DNA of 64,000 bases from Chitinophagales bacterium (GTDB lineage Bacteria; Bacteroidota; Bacteroidia; Chitinophagales; CAIOSU01), in NCBI GenBank assembly GCA_026003335.1, contig BPHB01000002.1, positions 983,363-1,047,362 on the forward strand, read 5' to 3'. The position numbers were made by a program, and so were the translations under genes. Below, in pieces: positions 38,557-46,781 of this stretch (position 1 is its first letter; each line of letters starts with the position of its first letter). Below the pieces are notes generated by a model. That model saw nothing but the letters and a program-made list of their open reading frames with translations. It was not told the origin of the DNA and ran no database searches.

Positions 38557-40974
38557 ATGAAGAAGGTAATTTTTATCACTTTTTTATTTGGGGTTTTTGC
38601 AGGGGTGCAAGCCCACAGCCAGCATGCCAACAAGGCCTTAGAAAAAGCAGATAGACGCTTTTTCATTGAAAACAAAGGACAATGGCACCCGGATGTGCTC
38701 TACCTCTGCCGCATGGGCGGATTGGATGCCTGGATTACCAGGTACGGGGTCAACTATACACTTTCTACAAGTTTGAAAAAGACCCCAACGCCACCGCCAA
38801 AGACAGAAAACAAACCCATGCCCCGCGGCAAGTTTGACCGTGAAGAACAAGAAAACACCATTTTGCTCGGACACCGCGTGCTGATGAAATTACAAAACGC
38901 CAATGCTAACCCAAGCCGTGAAGGCAAGCAAAAACAGCAAGGGTATTACAATTATTTTATTGGCAACGACCCCGACAAACATGCTACCTATGTAGGTCTT
39001 TACAAAGAAGCCGTAGTGAAGGACGTGTATAACGGCATAGACCTGCGGTATTACTTTGATAAAGGAAATTTGCGGTATGATTTTGTGGTGCACCCGGGGG
39101 CAGACCCTTCGCAAATTGTTTTTAAGTTAGAAGGACAATATGAAACAAACGTAAAAGGCAACCAACTGCTGTTTACTACCCGATTTGGCGAAGTAGCCAT
39201 GGCCGATTTAAAGACCTACCAGGCAGGGGATAAAAAGCAAGTAGCCAGCCAATTTAGGCAGATAGGGCAAGGCGAATACAGCATTAGCGTAGCACATTAC
39301 GACCCCACCCAAACCCTGATCATAGACCCGCTCATTTATTCTACCTATATCGGGGGAAGTAATAATGATTATGTCAGAAGCATAGCTGTGGATGGCAGTG
39401 GCAATGCCTATGTGACAGGAAGTACACAGTCAACCGATTACGACATCACGGCTGGGGCGTTTCAAACAACGAATGTAGGAGGATTTTATGATGTTTTTGT
39501 AACGAAATTGAATGCCACAGGCACGGGCTTGGTCTATTCTACCTATATCGGGGGAAGTAGTGATGATTATGGCTATGCCATAGCCATAGATGGCAGTGGC
39601 AATGCCTATGTGACGGGGTATACAAGGTCCCTCAATTACGACATCACCCCGGGCGCGTTTCAAACGACCTATAGTGGTGGTGCTAGTTATGATGTTTTTG
39701 TTACGAAATTGAATGCCACGGGTACGGGCCTGGTGTATTCTACCTATATTGGAGGAACTAATACAGATTATGGCTTTGCCATAGCCGTAGATGACAGCGG
39801 CAATGCGTATGTGACGGGGCAGACGGTGTCAACCGATTACGACATCACCCCGGGGGCGTTTCAAACGACCTATAATAGTGGTGGAAATCCAATTGCTGAT
39901 GATGTCTTTGTTACAAAATTGAATCCCACAGGCACGGGCTTGGTATATTCTACCTATCTTGGGGGAAGTGATGAGGAATTTGGCTCTGGCATAGCCATAG
40001 ATGGCAGTGGCAATGCCTATGTGACGGGGGGTACATATTCAACCGATTACCCCACCACGCCAGGGGCGTTTCAAACGACCTTGGGAGGAGAAGTTGATGT
40101 GTTTATTACGAAATTGAATCCCACGGGCACGGGCTTGGTCTATTCTACCTATATCGGGGGAAGTAATAGTGATCAGTGCTCTGGTATAGCAATAGATGGC
40201 AGCGGGAATGCGTATGTGACCGGAAGGATAGACTCGACCGATTACGACATCACGCCGGGCGCGTTTCAAACGACACATGGAGGAGGAGCTTATGATGCTT
40301 TTGTAACGAAATTGAATGCCACGGGTACGGCTCTGGTCTATTCTACCTACATTGGGGGAAGTGATATTGATCAGGGCAATGGCATAGCCATAGACGGCAG
40401 CGGGAATGCGTATGTGACGGGGTATACAAGGTCCCTCAATTACGCCATCACCCCGGGGGCGTTTCAAACGACCTTGGCCTTTTTAGAATATACCGATGTT
40501 TTTGTTACAAAATTGAATGCCACGGGCACGGGCTTAATCTATTCTACCTATCTTGGGGGAAGTTATGATGAGAGGGGCAGTGGTATAGACGTAGACGGCA
40601 GCGGGAATGCGTATGTGACGGGGTATACATTGTCACCCGATTACGACATCACACCGAGAGCGTTTCGAACGAATTATTATGGAGGATTGTATGATGTCTT
40701 TGTTACGAAGTTGGATATGTCGGGGACTACAGGCTTATCGCAAAATGCAAGTACACAAAGTGCTTTCCACATCTATCCCAACCCCAACAACGGTCAGTTT
40801 GTAATACGAACCAAACAAGGTGGAGTATTTGACTTGGTGGATATAACAGGAAAAGTAATGGATACCTATACCTTGCAAAATACCTCTTTGCAAATCCATG
40901 AACACTTGCCCGCAGGCATGTATTTTATAATAGAGAAAACTGGAGGTTCTGTCCAAAAATTAATCATACAATAG
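38557..40974 (+). CDS. SBBP-repeat T9SS cargo protein
   Basis: An 805-residue secreted protein from ATG 38557, which gives the signal peptide MKKVIFITFLFGVFAGVQA; the frame is open upstream into the IS relic, but that part is not a plausible leader. Residues about 30-255 resemble the domain that precedes SBBP repeats (E-N-K-G-Q-W-H-P-D-V, then G-I-D-L-R-Y-Y). Seven repeats of 66-69 residues follow: S-T-Y-I-G-G-S, A-I-A-x-D-G-S-G-N-A-Y-V-T-G, T-P-G-A-F-Q-T-T and D-V-F-V-T-K-L-N, a beta-propeller type. The last 75 residues are a T9SS type A domain (H-I-Y-P-N-P-N-N-G-Q-F, L-P-A-G-M-Y-F-I). It lies between two IS3-like ends, so it may have been mobilised. Confidence 0.9.
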   Translation: MKKVIFITFLFGVFAGVQAHSQHANKALEKADRRFFIENKGQWHPDVLYLCRMGGLDAWITRYGVNYTLSTSLKKTPTPPPKTENKPMPRGKFDREEQENTILLGHRVLMKLQNANANPSREGKQKQQGYYNYFIGNDPDKHATYVGLYKEAVVKDVYNGIDLRYYFDKGNLRYDFVVHPGADPSQIVFKLEGQYETNVKGNQLLFTTRFGEVAMADLKTYQAGDKKQVASQFRQIGQGEYSISVAHYDPTQTLIIDPLIYSTYIGGSNNDYVRSIAVDGSGNAYVTGSTQSTDYDITAGAFQTTNVGGFYDVFVTKLNATGTGLVYSTYIGGSSDDYGYAIAIDGSGNAYVTGYTRSLNYDITPGAFQTTYSGGASYDVFVTKLNATGTGLVYSTYIGGTNTDYGFAIAVDDSGNAYVTGQTVSTDYDITPGAFQTTYNSGGNPIADDVFVTKLNPTGTGLVYSTYLGGSDEEFGSGIAIDGSGNAYVTGGTYSTDYPTTPGAFQTTLGGEVDVFITKLNPTGTGLVYSTYIGGSNSDQCSGIAIDGSGNAYVTGRIDSTDYDITPGAFQTTHGGGAYDAFVTKLNATGTALVYSTYIGGSDIDQGNGIAIDGSGNAYVTGYTRSLNYAITPGAFQTTLAFLEYTDVFVTKLNATGTGLIYSTYLGGSYDERGSGIDVDGSGNAYVTGYTLSPDYDITPRAFRTNYYGGLYDVFVTKLDMSGTTGLSQNASTQSAFHIYPNPNNGQFVIRTKQGGVFDLVDITGKVMDTYTLQNTSLQIHEHLPAGMYFIIEKTGGSVQKLIIQ
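39340..40725 (+). repeat. Seven tandem SBBP-encoding repeats of about 200 bases
   Basis: Each unit begins near TATTCTACCTATAT and contains GGCAGTGGCAATGCCTATGT, then GTTTCAAACGACC. Copies are similar but not identical, with small length differences (66-69 codons). Confidence 0.85.
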
Positions 40975-41030
40975 TCATAACTATTTTTCCAAAATAGCCG
41001 TTTGTTCTTTGGGCAAATTTGCACTCACCA

Positions 41031-41060
41031 AAAAGGCAGGAAACTTTCCTGCCTTCTTTA
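41031..41060 (+). terminator. Intrinsic terminator after the SBBP gene
   Basis: AAGGCAGGAAA and TTTCCTGCCTT (41033-41043 and 41045-41055) form a perfect 11-bp stem; the innermost pairs are likely to open into a small loop. It is followed by CTTTATTTG and preceded by an A run. It stands about 57 bases after the stop codon of the SBBP gene. Confidence 0.75.
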
Positions 41061-41157
41061 TTTGTAAAAAACCCCCCACTGTTGTCCCCAAAAACCATAC
41101 TTAACTTCTTCTTCATGAAAAAGAGAAAAAGCTTCCTTCATCCCCCTTTCCGATAAA

Positions 41158-41210
41158 TCGGAACTGCACCAACTCTATTTTTAAATGGTCCGAAACCGGG
41201 GAAGCTGACA
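41158..41210 (-). mobile_element. Lone IS3-like terminal end
   Basis: Read from 41210 leftwards it begins TGTCAGCTTCCCCGGTTTCG and shares its first 30 or so bases with the right end of the relic at 38500. It then continues TAGAGTTGGTGCAGTTCC like the left end at 38003. No transposase sequence adjoins it. It is inverted relative to the left end of the relic, so the two outer ends bracket 38003-41210. A 16-base palindrome TTCCGATAAATCGGAA (41148-41163) adjoins its inner edge. Confidence 0.65.
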
Positions 41211-41439
41211 GAATGATAGGGAGGCTGGCACCCTCAATGTGCTGAGCAGCTTTTAAATCATCTCTACAACAACCACATGACTTATTGAGAGGCTAAAAAA
41301 GCTACCTTATCCCTCGCTGAAATGTAGAGCTTTATTCAACCGGAGCAGAAAAAGTCGTATCCGTGTGGCACATATTTATTTAAAATAGCCATTATGCCAT
41401 TCACAATACATCCATTGCAATCTGCAGTGAAAAGCGATG
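41211..41439. other. Intergenic region downstream of the lone IS end
   Basis: About 230 bases without an open frame or clear signal. It lies between the lone IS end and the stop of the leftward hydrolase gene. No second IS fragment or target duplication was recognised. Confidence 0.35.
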
Positions 41440-42270
41440 TCAAATATGTTCTTCTATCCAGCTTTTTATCAGGGTAAGCACCTCATCGCGGCACAGGTCA
41501 TTATGTGTTTCGTGAAAGGCTCCTTCAAACAATTTAAGAGTAACGTCACCTTTTGCTTTAGACGCAAATTCCTGAGATGCCTGATAAGAGGTGATCCGAT
41601 CTGCTGTGCCATGATAAATCAGCAAAGGTATTTCCAACTCTTCGGCATGGTCCAACGCCCAGAGACCGGCTTCATATACTTCAGTAAACATCATGGCCGT
41701 GATGCGGTCATGTACCAATGGATCCTGCTCATATTTTTTTACCTCCTCTGGAATCCGTGAAATCGCCTTGGTATCCAGTCTGGTAGCCTGGCTGAATGCA
41801 GGATATATTCTGCGCATGAACCTGGCCAGGCGTACCTGAAAAGCCGGAGGCTCAAACGCCAGCCGCAGCCATGGGCTTGAAGCTATAACACCATTAAGAC
41901 GGTCGTTTTTACGCAGTGCATAATTCAGCGCCAGATTGCCGCCCATGCTGTGTCCGTAGAGTATCACAGGAGTTTCCGGAAACAGCTCCCTCCCTTTGTA
42001 TATCAGGTTTTCAACACCTTGCAACAGATGATCATAAGATGGCGTATGTCCTCTTTTCCCCTCCGATTTACCATGCCCCCGCTGATCATACGCCACCACC
42101 GCTATTCCTCCATGCGTCAAATATTCTGCCACATGGGCATAGCGCCCGCAATGTTCTCCCATACCATGTACAAGGCAAACAACTGCTTTTACGTCTTTAT
42201 CGGGTGTCCAGTATTTTCCATAAATATTCAGGTCATCAATAGAGCGCCATCGGAACTCGTCAGTGTTCAT
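41440..42270 (-). CDS. Alpha/beta hydrolase (monoacylglycerol lipase/lysophospholipase type)
   Basis: A 276-residue cytosolic hydrolase of the serine aminopeptidase S33 group. Motifs are V-H-G-M-G-E-H (oxyanion region, residues 35-40), Y-D-Q-R-G-H-G-K-S and the nucleophile elbow G-H-S-M-G-G with Ser108. The acid is probably the Asp in Y-H-G-T-A-D-R-I-T and the base the His in G-A-F-H-E-T-H-N-D. The closest known functions are hydrolysis of monoacylglycerol or lysophospholipid; the substrate is not provable here. It is transcribed divergently from the endonuclease/exonuclease/phosphatase-fold gene through a shared promoter region. Confidence 0.87.
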   Translation of the reverse strand: MNTDEFRWRSIDDLNIYGKYWTPDKDVKAVVCLVHGMGEHCGRYAHVAEYLTHGGIAVVAYDQRGHGKSEGKRGHTPSYDHLLQGVENLIYKGRELFPETPVILYGHSMGGNLALNYALRKNDRLNGVIASSPWLRLAFEPPAFQVRLARFMRRIYPAFSQATRLDTKAISRIPEEVKKYEQDPLVHDRITAMMFTEVYEAGLWALDHAEELEIPLLIYHGTADRITSYQASQEFASKAKGDVTLKLFEGAFHETHNDLCRDEVLTLIKSWIEEHI

Positions 42271-42302
42271 TAAAAAAGAAGTTTAGGTTTAAACGCCTCA
42301 AA

Positions 42303-42345
42303 CAAATATAGAAATTTAAACTGCATGTTTAAATCATTATCTTTG
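42303..42345. promoter_or_regulatory. Overlapping divergent promoters
   Basis: Minus strand: TATATTTG (42310-42303) preceded after 19 bases by TTTA (42333-42330), for the hydrolase gene. Plus strand: TATCTTTG (42338-42345) preceded after 19 bases by TTTA (42315-42318), for the rightward gene. Both -7 elements are exact TAnnTTTG matches, and both -33 elements differ from TTTG by one base. The two polymerase footprints overlap. Confidence 0.5.
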
Positions 42346-42375
42346 GCATCGGGTCTCTGTCCGAAGCACAGCGCT

Positions 42376-43449
42376 ATGAAGGCTTTCTTTCGCATGTTCG
42401 TGTCGTTGCTTTTCATAATTGCGGGCGTGGTAGTCCTATATATCGGAGGCACCCTGCTCTATGGCACGCTTACCGACTTTTCGCCTCCGGCCTCGGAAAA
42501 AGTATCTCTGGAAAAAACATCCGCGCTGCATCCTGAAGACAGCATATTTACCTTTTTAAACTGGAATATCGGTTATGCCGGGTTGGGAGACGCAGAGGAT
42601 TTTTTCTTTGATGGAGGCCGTCTGGTGCGGCCCAAAAAAGAAAGAGTGGATGCTAACCTGAAAGGTATTGTCTCATTCCTTGCTACTCAAACCGATGCCG
42701 ACTTTATCCTCCTCCAGGAAGTGGATCGGAACTCAAAAAGAAGTTATTATGTGGATGAAGTACGCGCTATTGCGGAAGAAGTGCCTTCCTATGCGTATGC
42801 TTATGCGGTAAACTACCGCGTAAACTATGTGCCGGCACCGCTCAACCGTCCCTGGGATGCTATGGGTAAAGTAGAGGCCGGACTGGTTACATTGTCCAGA
42901 TTTCAGCCTGATGAGGCTTTAAGAATTACTCTGCCGGGTGAGTTTGCGTGGCCTAAAAAAGTGTTCTGGCTTGACCGCTGTCTCCTGGTATTCCGCTTTA
43001 ATCTCAATCAGGGAAGGCAGTTAGTGATTATTAACCAGCATATGGAGGCTTATGACGAGGGGGGCTCTATAAAGAAACAACAAATGGATTTTCTTAAAAA
43101 CATATTACTGGACGAATATAGTAAAGGAAACTACATTATCGTGGGAGGCGACTGGAACCAGTGTCCCCCCGATTTTAATTACCAGCATTTTCTCCCTGAT
43201 AAAGACAGTTCCTACGTGCAATTAAATATCCCCTCTGATTTTATGCCGGGATGGACCTGGGCTTTTGACAGCAATGTTCCTACCAATCGTAAAGTCGCTA
43301 CCCCCTATAAGAAAGGCGAAACCTTTGTAACTCTGATTGACTTTTACCTGGTATCTCCCAATGTAGAAGTGCTTGAAGTAAAGGGAATCCATCTTGATTT
43401 CAAATATTCAGACCACCAACCGGTAAAACTCAAGGTGGCACTGCGTTAA
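42376..43449 (+). CDS. Membrane-anchored endonuclease/exonuclease/phosphatase family protein
   Basis: A 357-residue protein from ATG 42376. An in-frame ATG at 42325 lies upstream of the candidate -7 element and is unlikely. An N-terminal membrane helix (MFVSLLFIIAGVVVLYIGG) anchors it. The rest is a DNase I/sphingomyelinase-type fold: F-L-N-W-N-I-G-Y, L-L-Q-E-V-D (metal Glu), I-N-Q-H-M-E, G-G-D-W-N-Q and the final S-D-H-Q-P-V (catalytic His). Substrates of such anchored members may be nucleic acids, phospholipids or phosphoinositide-like molecules. It starts a run with the amidinotransferase and arginine deiminase genes. Confidence 0.85.
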   Translation: MKAFFRMFVSLLFIIAGVVVLYIGGTLLYGTLTDFSPPASEKVSLEKTSALHPEDSIFTFLNWNIGYAGLGDAEDFFFDGGRLVRPKKERVDANLKGIVSFLATQTDADFILLQEVDRNSKRSYYVDEVRAIAEEVPSYAYAYAVNYRVNYVPAPLNRPWDAMGKVEAGLVTLSRFQPDEALRITLPGEFAWPKKVFWLDRCLLVFRFNLNQGRQLVIINQHMEAYDEGGSIKKQQMDFLKNILLDEYSKGNYIIVGGDWNQCPPDFNYQHFLPDKDSSYVQLNIPSDFMPGWTWAFDSNVPTNRKVATPYKKGETFVTLIDFYLVSPNVEVLEVKGIHLDFKYSDHQPVKLKVALR

Positions 43450-43472
43450 GCAGATAACCCCATCTTACTCTT

Positions 43473-44393
43473 ATGCCTGAATTCAAAACATACTCCATTG
43501 ACCAGATACCTTTTCGCCCTGAGGAGGTCCCCCTGCGACCAGAGCCGCGCAAGGTGTTGATGTGTGCCCCGGATTTTTTTGACATTGTGGATGAAAAAAA
43601 CGTACATATGCAGGGGCAGATTGGCCACCTCGACAAGCAGCTTGCTATCCGGCAATGGCAGAGTTTGCTTGAGGTGTATCAACAATGGGAAAAAAACGGA
43701 ATCTTAGAGCAGGTAACTGTTATTCCTGGTGTGGAAGGCCTGGAAGACATGGTCTTTACGGCTAACCAGTCATTCCCTTATATCGTTGACGGCAAATATA
43801 CTGTAGTAATGAGCCGCATGAGACATCCCAGCCGCCAGCGGGAAGTACCTTACTTCAGAACATTTTTTAAAAGCATCGGCTACCGAATTATTGACCTTAG
43901 TGAATCCGTATTCTTTGAAGGCATGGGCGACCTCATTCCGCACTATGGAAGGCATCTCCTCTATGGCGGCTATGGGCATCGCACTGATCCCGGGGCATAC
44001 GATGAAATAGCGCGGTCTTTGAAAGTGCCGATAGTTTTGCTACCGCTGGAAGATCCCCGGTTTTATCATCTGGATACCTGTTTTATCCCTGCCGATGAGC
44101 ATACCGTCTTCCTTACCACGGCAGCGTTCAGTAAAACAACCCTTCATGGCATCAAAAAGCTTTTTACTCATGTCGTGGAAATTCCGGAAGAAGAGGCGGC
44201 AGGGCTTTTTGCCCTCAATGCTCATCTGGTTAATGATAAAAAAAGCGGCAAAAAAGCCGCAGTGCTACAACAAGGAACAGTAGTGATGAAACAGAAACTT
44301 GCAGCATTGGGATTTGAAGTATGGGAAGTGAACACTTCTGAGTTTATAAAATCAGGAGGCAGCTGTTTTTGCCTGAAAATGATGTATTATTAA
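43473..44393 (+). CDS. Amidinotransferase/DDAH-like guanidino-group hydrolase
   Basis: A 306-residue enzyme of the guanidino-modifying pentein superfamily. Motifs: G-L-E-D-M-V-F-T-A-N-Q, F-E-G-M-G-D, the catalytic His in Y-H-L-D-T-C-F, and the C-terminal S-G-G-S-C-F-C-L with Cys300 at the nucleophile position (families usually have G-G-S-V-x-C). This fits the dimethylargininase/arginine deiminase-related branch, which acts on arginine, methylarginine, or citrulline-like substrates. It ends four bases before an arginine deiminase gene, and the two are almost certainly one transcript, so it probably works in arginine or citrulline breakdown. Confidence 0.85.
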   Translation: MPEFKTYSIDQIPFRPEEVPLRPEPRKVLMCAPDFFDIVDEKNVHMQGQIGHLDKQLAIRQWQSLLEVYQQWEKNGILEQVTVIPGVEGLEDMVFTANQSFPYIVDGKYTVVMSRMRHPSRQREVPYFRTFFKSIGYRIIDLSESVFFEGMGDLIPHYGRHLLYGGYGHRTDPGAYDEIARSLKVPIVLLPLEDPRFYHLDTCFIPADEHTVFLTTAAFSKTTLHGIKKLFTHVVEIPEEEAAGLFALNAHLVNDKKSGKKAAVLQQGTVVMKQKLAALGFEVWEVNTSEFIKSGGSCFCLKMMYY

Positions 44394-44396
44394 AAT

Positions 44397-45632
44397 ATGG
44401 CTACAAAGTTCAATATATCTTCTGAAGTAAAGCCCCTGCGTAAAGTCATTATTCATCGTCCGGATGATGGTATAGAAATCGTTACACCGAGCAAAGCCCT
44501 TGAGCTGCTCTACGATGATATTGTTTTCCTTCCTAAAATGCAGGAAGAGCACGCAACCTTTGAACAAATTCTGAACCTCTTTCTGGGAGAAGAAAATGTT
44601 TACGACACGGAAGACTTGCTTAAAGAAGTTCTGCTTAACAGTGAAGAAGCCAAAGCAGAAGTCGTGGATCTGGTCTGCCGACTGGAGAAGTGCTCCCTTT
44701 CCGTGAAAGACAAATTACGCAGGCTGGCTGCCGAGCAATTGGTTTATACTCTCTTTACCGGAGTGCTTAATCAGGACAACCGCTATCTGTTCTCCCCCTT
44801 GCCGAATTATGTTTTCACCCGTGACATAGGTGCCGTTGTGAATGACCATATCATCATCTGCAATGCCCGCAAAAAAGCCAGAAGCAGAGAAAGCATTCTT
44901 ACCAGCACCATCATCAACTATCATCCTCTGTTCATAGACTTTATCCGCAATGACCGTGTGATTGATCTTACCCAAGAAGAAGAGGACATAAAAATTGAAG
45001 GAGGAGACATTATGGTGTATGATAAAAACCACCTTCTGATAGGCTGCAGCTCCCGTACTACATCCAAAGCCGTGGAGTTTCTGTCCGAAAAACTGTTTAA
45101 AAAAAACATCGTTACCGACATTATCCGCATAGATATTCCTAAAAAAAGAGCCTCCATGCATATTGATACCCTCTTTACCCAGGTATCCCGAAATGAGTTC
45201 GTTGTGTATGCCCCGTTGGTATGCCGTGAAAAACGACTTAAAATCCATCATTACCGCAAGAAATCAAAAGATGTCACCAGTTATCCTACATTGCGGGATT
45301 TCTTTCTGGAAATCAACAGCAACACAGAATTTATCCTGTGTGGCAATGGAAAACACCCCTACGATGAACGGGAACAATGGACAGACGGCTGCAACCTCCT
45401 TGCATTAAAAAACGGTGTAGCGATAGCTTATAATCGCAACACGCATACAGCCGAAGCGTTCAGGGAAAAAGGATACAACGTGGTAGATGCCGGACTTTTT
45501 ATTCAAGCCTGTACTGAAGGGATTGTAGCTCCTGAAAAAGTGGAGCGCACCATTATTACCATTCCCTCCACTGAGTTATCACGTGCCCGGGGAGGGCCTC
45601 ATTGCCTCAGCTTCCCCCTTGAGAGAGGATAA
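44397..45632 (+). CDS. arcA: Arginine deiminase
   Basis: A 411-residue enzyme hydrolysing arginine to citrulline and ammonia. Motifs: L-P-N-Y-V-F-T-R-D-I-G, I-E-G-G-D, M-H-I-D-T-L-F (catalytic His), D-G-C-N-L-L, and the nucleophile Cys403 in S-R-A-R-G-G-P-H-C-L-S-F-P-L. Length and motifs match bacterial ArcA. Neither ornithine carbamoyltransferase (arcB) nor carbamate kinase (arcC) follows, so a full energy-yielding deiminase pathway is not shown here. Translation is tightly coupled to the preceding amidinotransferase. Confidence 0.93.
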   Translation: MATKFNISSEVKPLRKVIIHRPDDGIEIVTPSKALELLYDDIVFLPKMQEEHATFEQILNLFLGEENVYDTEDLLKEVLLNSEEAKAEVVDLVCRLEKCSLSVKDKLRRLAAEQLVYTLFTGVLNQDNRYLFSPLPNYVFTRDIGAVVNDHIIICNARKKARSRESILTSTIINYHPLFIDFIRNDRVIDLTQEEEDIKIEGGDIMVYDKNHLLIGCSSRTTSKAVEFLSEKLFKKNIVTDIIRIDIPKKRASMHIDTLFTQVSRNEFVVYAPLVCREKRLKIHHYRKKSKDVTSYPTLRDFFLEINSNTEFILCGNGKHPYDEREQWTDGCNLLALKNGVAIAYNRNTHTAEAFREKGYNVVDAGLFIQACTEGIVAPEKVERTIITIPSTELSRARGGPHCLSFPLERG

Positions 45633-45677
45633 CACTGCGTTTCTTCCTAACTTGGAGTTTCTATTCAATCCCTTAAG

Positions 45678-46700
45678 ATGAAAGCCTTTCAGCTGGTAAA
45701 ACATGGCCGTCCCGAAGAGTCCTTCCGTCTAACACAACTGCCGGACCCTTCTCCGGCAGCCGATGAAGTAACCATTGAAGTGGAAGCCTTCGGACTAAAC
45801 TTTGCCGATATAATGGCGCGACTGGGCCTTTACCGAGAGTGCCCTCCCCTGCCGGCTGTCATCGGTTATGATGTGGTGGGGTATGTCAAAGAAATCGGAA
45901 GCCACGTTACGCATCTTAAAAAAGGTCAGCGCGTTGTTGCCCTCACGCGCTTTGGAGGATATGCCTCTTTGGTAAAGACCAAAAGTCAGGGAGCAGTCCC
46001 CCTCTCCGAAACCACTCCTGCCGGAGAAGCCTGTGCGCTGGCTACCCAATGCTGTACCGCCTATTACGCAGCAGAAGTAATGGTGCGTCTGAACCCGGGC
46101 AATCACGTACTCATTCAAGCCGCTGCAGGAGGTGTTGGTTCAGCCCTGGTGCAAATTGCCCGCCACCGGGGATGCATCATTTATGGTGCTGCCGGCTCTG
46201 AAGAAAAATTACACTACCTGAAAAGGCTTGGCGTAAATTATCCGATCAACTATCGTAAAAACGATTTCTATGAAGAAGTGAAAAAGATTATGGATGGCCA
46301 GCAGCCGGATGTCATTTTCAATTCTATCGGAGGGAGAACTGTCAGCGAGGGATTACGCCTGCTGGGGGCCGGGGGGCGTATGGTGTGCTACGGTGCAGCA
46401 GAGGCTGCCGGCAGTAAAATTCCTTTACTTGCCCAGCTAAAACTGCTCTGGGGGTTTGGGCTGATTTTACCCCCGGCTCTGGTAATGCAATCCAAATCGT
46501 TTATAGGCATCAACATGCTGCGTATCGCAGATCACAAACCATCTACACTACAACATTGTCTGCATGCCGTAGTACAATGGTATAATGACGGAGTGCTAAA
46601 ACCTCATGTCGGAGGCGTTTTCAAAGCCGAACAATTAGCCGAAGCTCATCGCCTGCTGGAAACGCGACAGTCTATCGGAAAGCTTGTGGTGCAATGGTAG
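45678..46700 (+). CDS. NAD(P)H:quinone oxidoreductase-like zinc-free alcohol dehydrogenase
   Basis: A 340-residue medium-chain dehydrogenase. GroES-like N-terminal part (E-V-E-A-F-G-L-N-F-A-D-I), then a Rossmann part with A-A-A-G-G-V-G-S-A-L-V-Q-I-A. The zinc-ligand residues of classical alcohol dehydrogenases are missing, as in quinone oxidoreductase (QOR) and VAT-1-like members. Such enzymes reduce quinones or enones with NADPH; the true substrate is unknown. It starts about 45 bases after arcA on the same strand, perhaps co-transcribed. Confidence 0.87.
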   Translation: MKAFQLVKHGRPEESFRLTQLPDPSPAADEVTIEVEAFGLNFADIMARLGLYRECPPLPAVIGYDVVGYVKEIGSHVTHLKKGQRVVALTRFGGYASLVKTKSQGAVPLSETTPAGEACALATQCCTAYYAAEVMVRLNPGNHVLIQAAAGGVGSALVQIARHRGCIIYGAAGSEEKLHYLKRLGVNYPINYRKNDFYEEVKKIMDGQQPDVIFNSIGGRTVSEGLRLLGAGGRMVCYGAAEAAGSKIPLLAQLKLLWGFGLILPPALVMQSKSFIGINMLRIADHKPSTLQHCLHAVVQWYNDGVLKPHVGGVFKAEQLAEAHRLLETRQSIGKLVVQW

Positions 46701-46738
46701 CAAAAGTCTCTCACCTGCTATTGCTGCAGTCTGATTGA

Positions 46739-46746
46739 TAACTTTG
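46739..46746 (+). promoter_or_regulatory. Candidate -7 promoter element for glpD
   Basis: TAACTTTG is an exact TAnnTTTG match 35 bases before the GTG start at 46782. A TTG lies 15 bases upstream of it, shorter than the usual 19. Confidence 0.4.
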
Positions 46747-46781
46747 CGCAATGCATTTTAAGTGATGGATAATTTTCTGCA

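Noticed and set aside
41148-41163. 16-base palindrome as a possible operator
   Set aside because: It adjoins the lone IS end and is not near a promoter; it is more likely part of the element's end.
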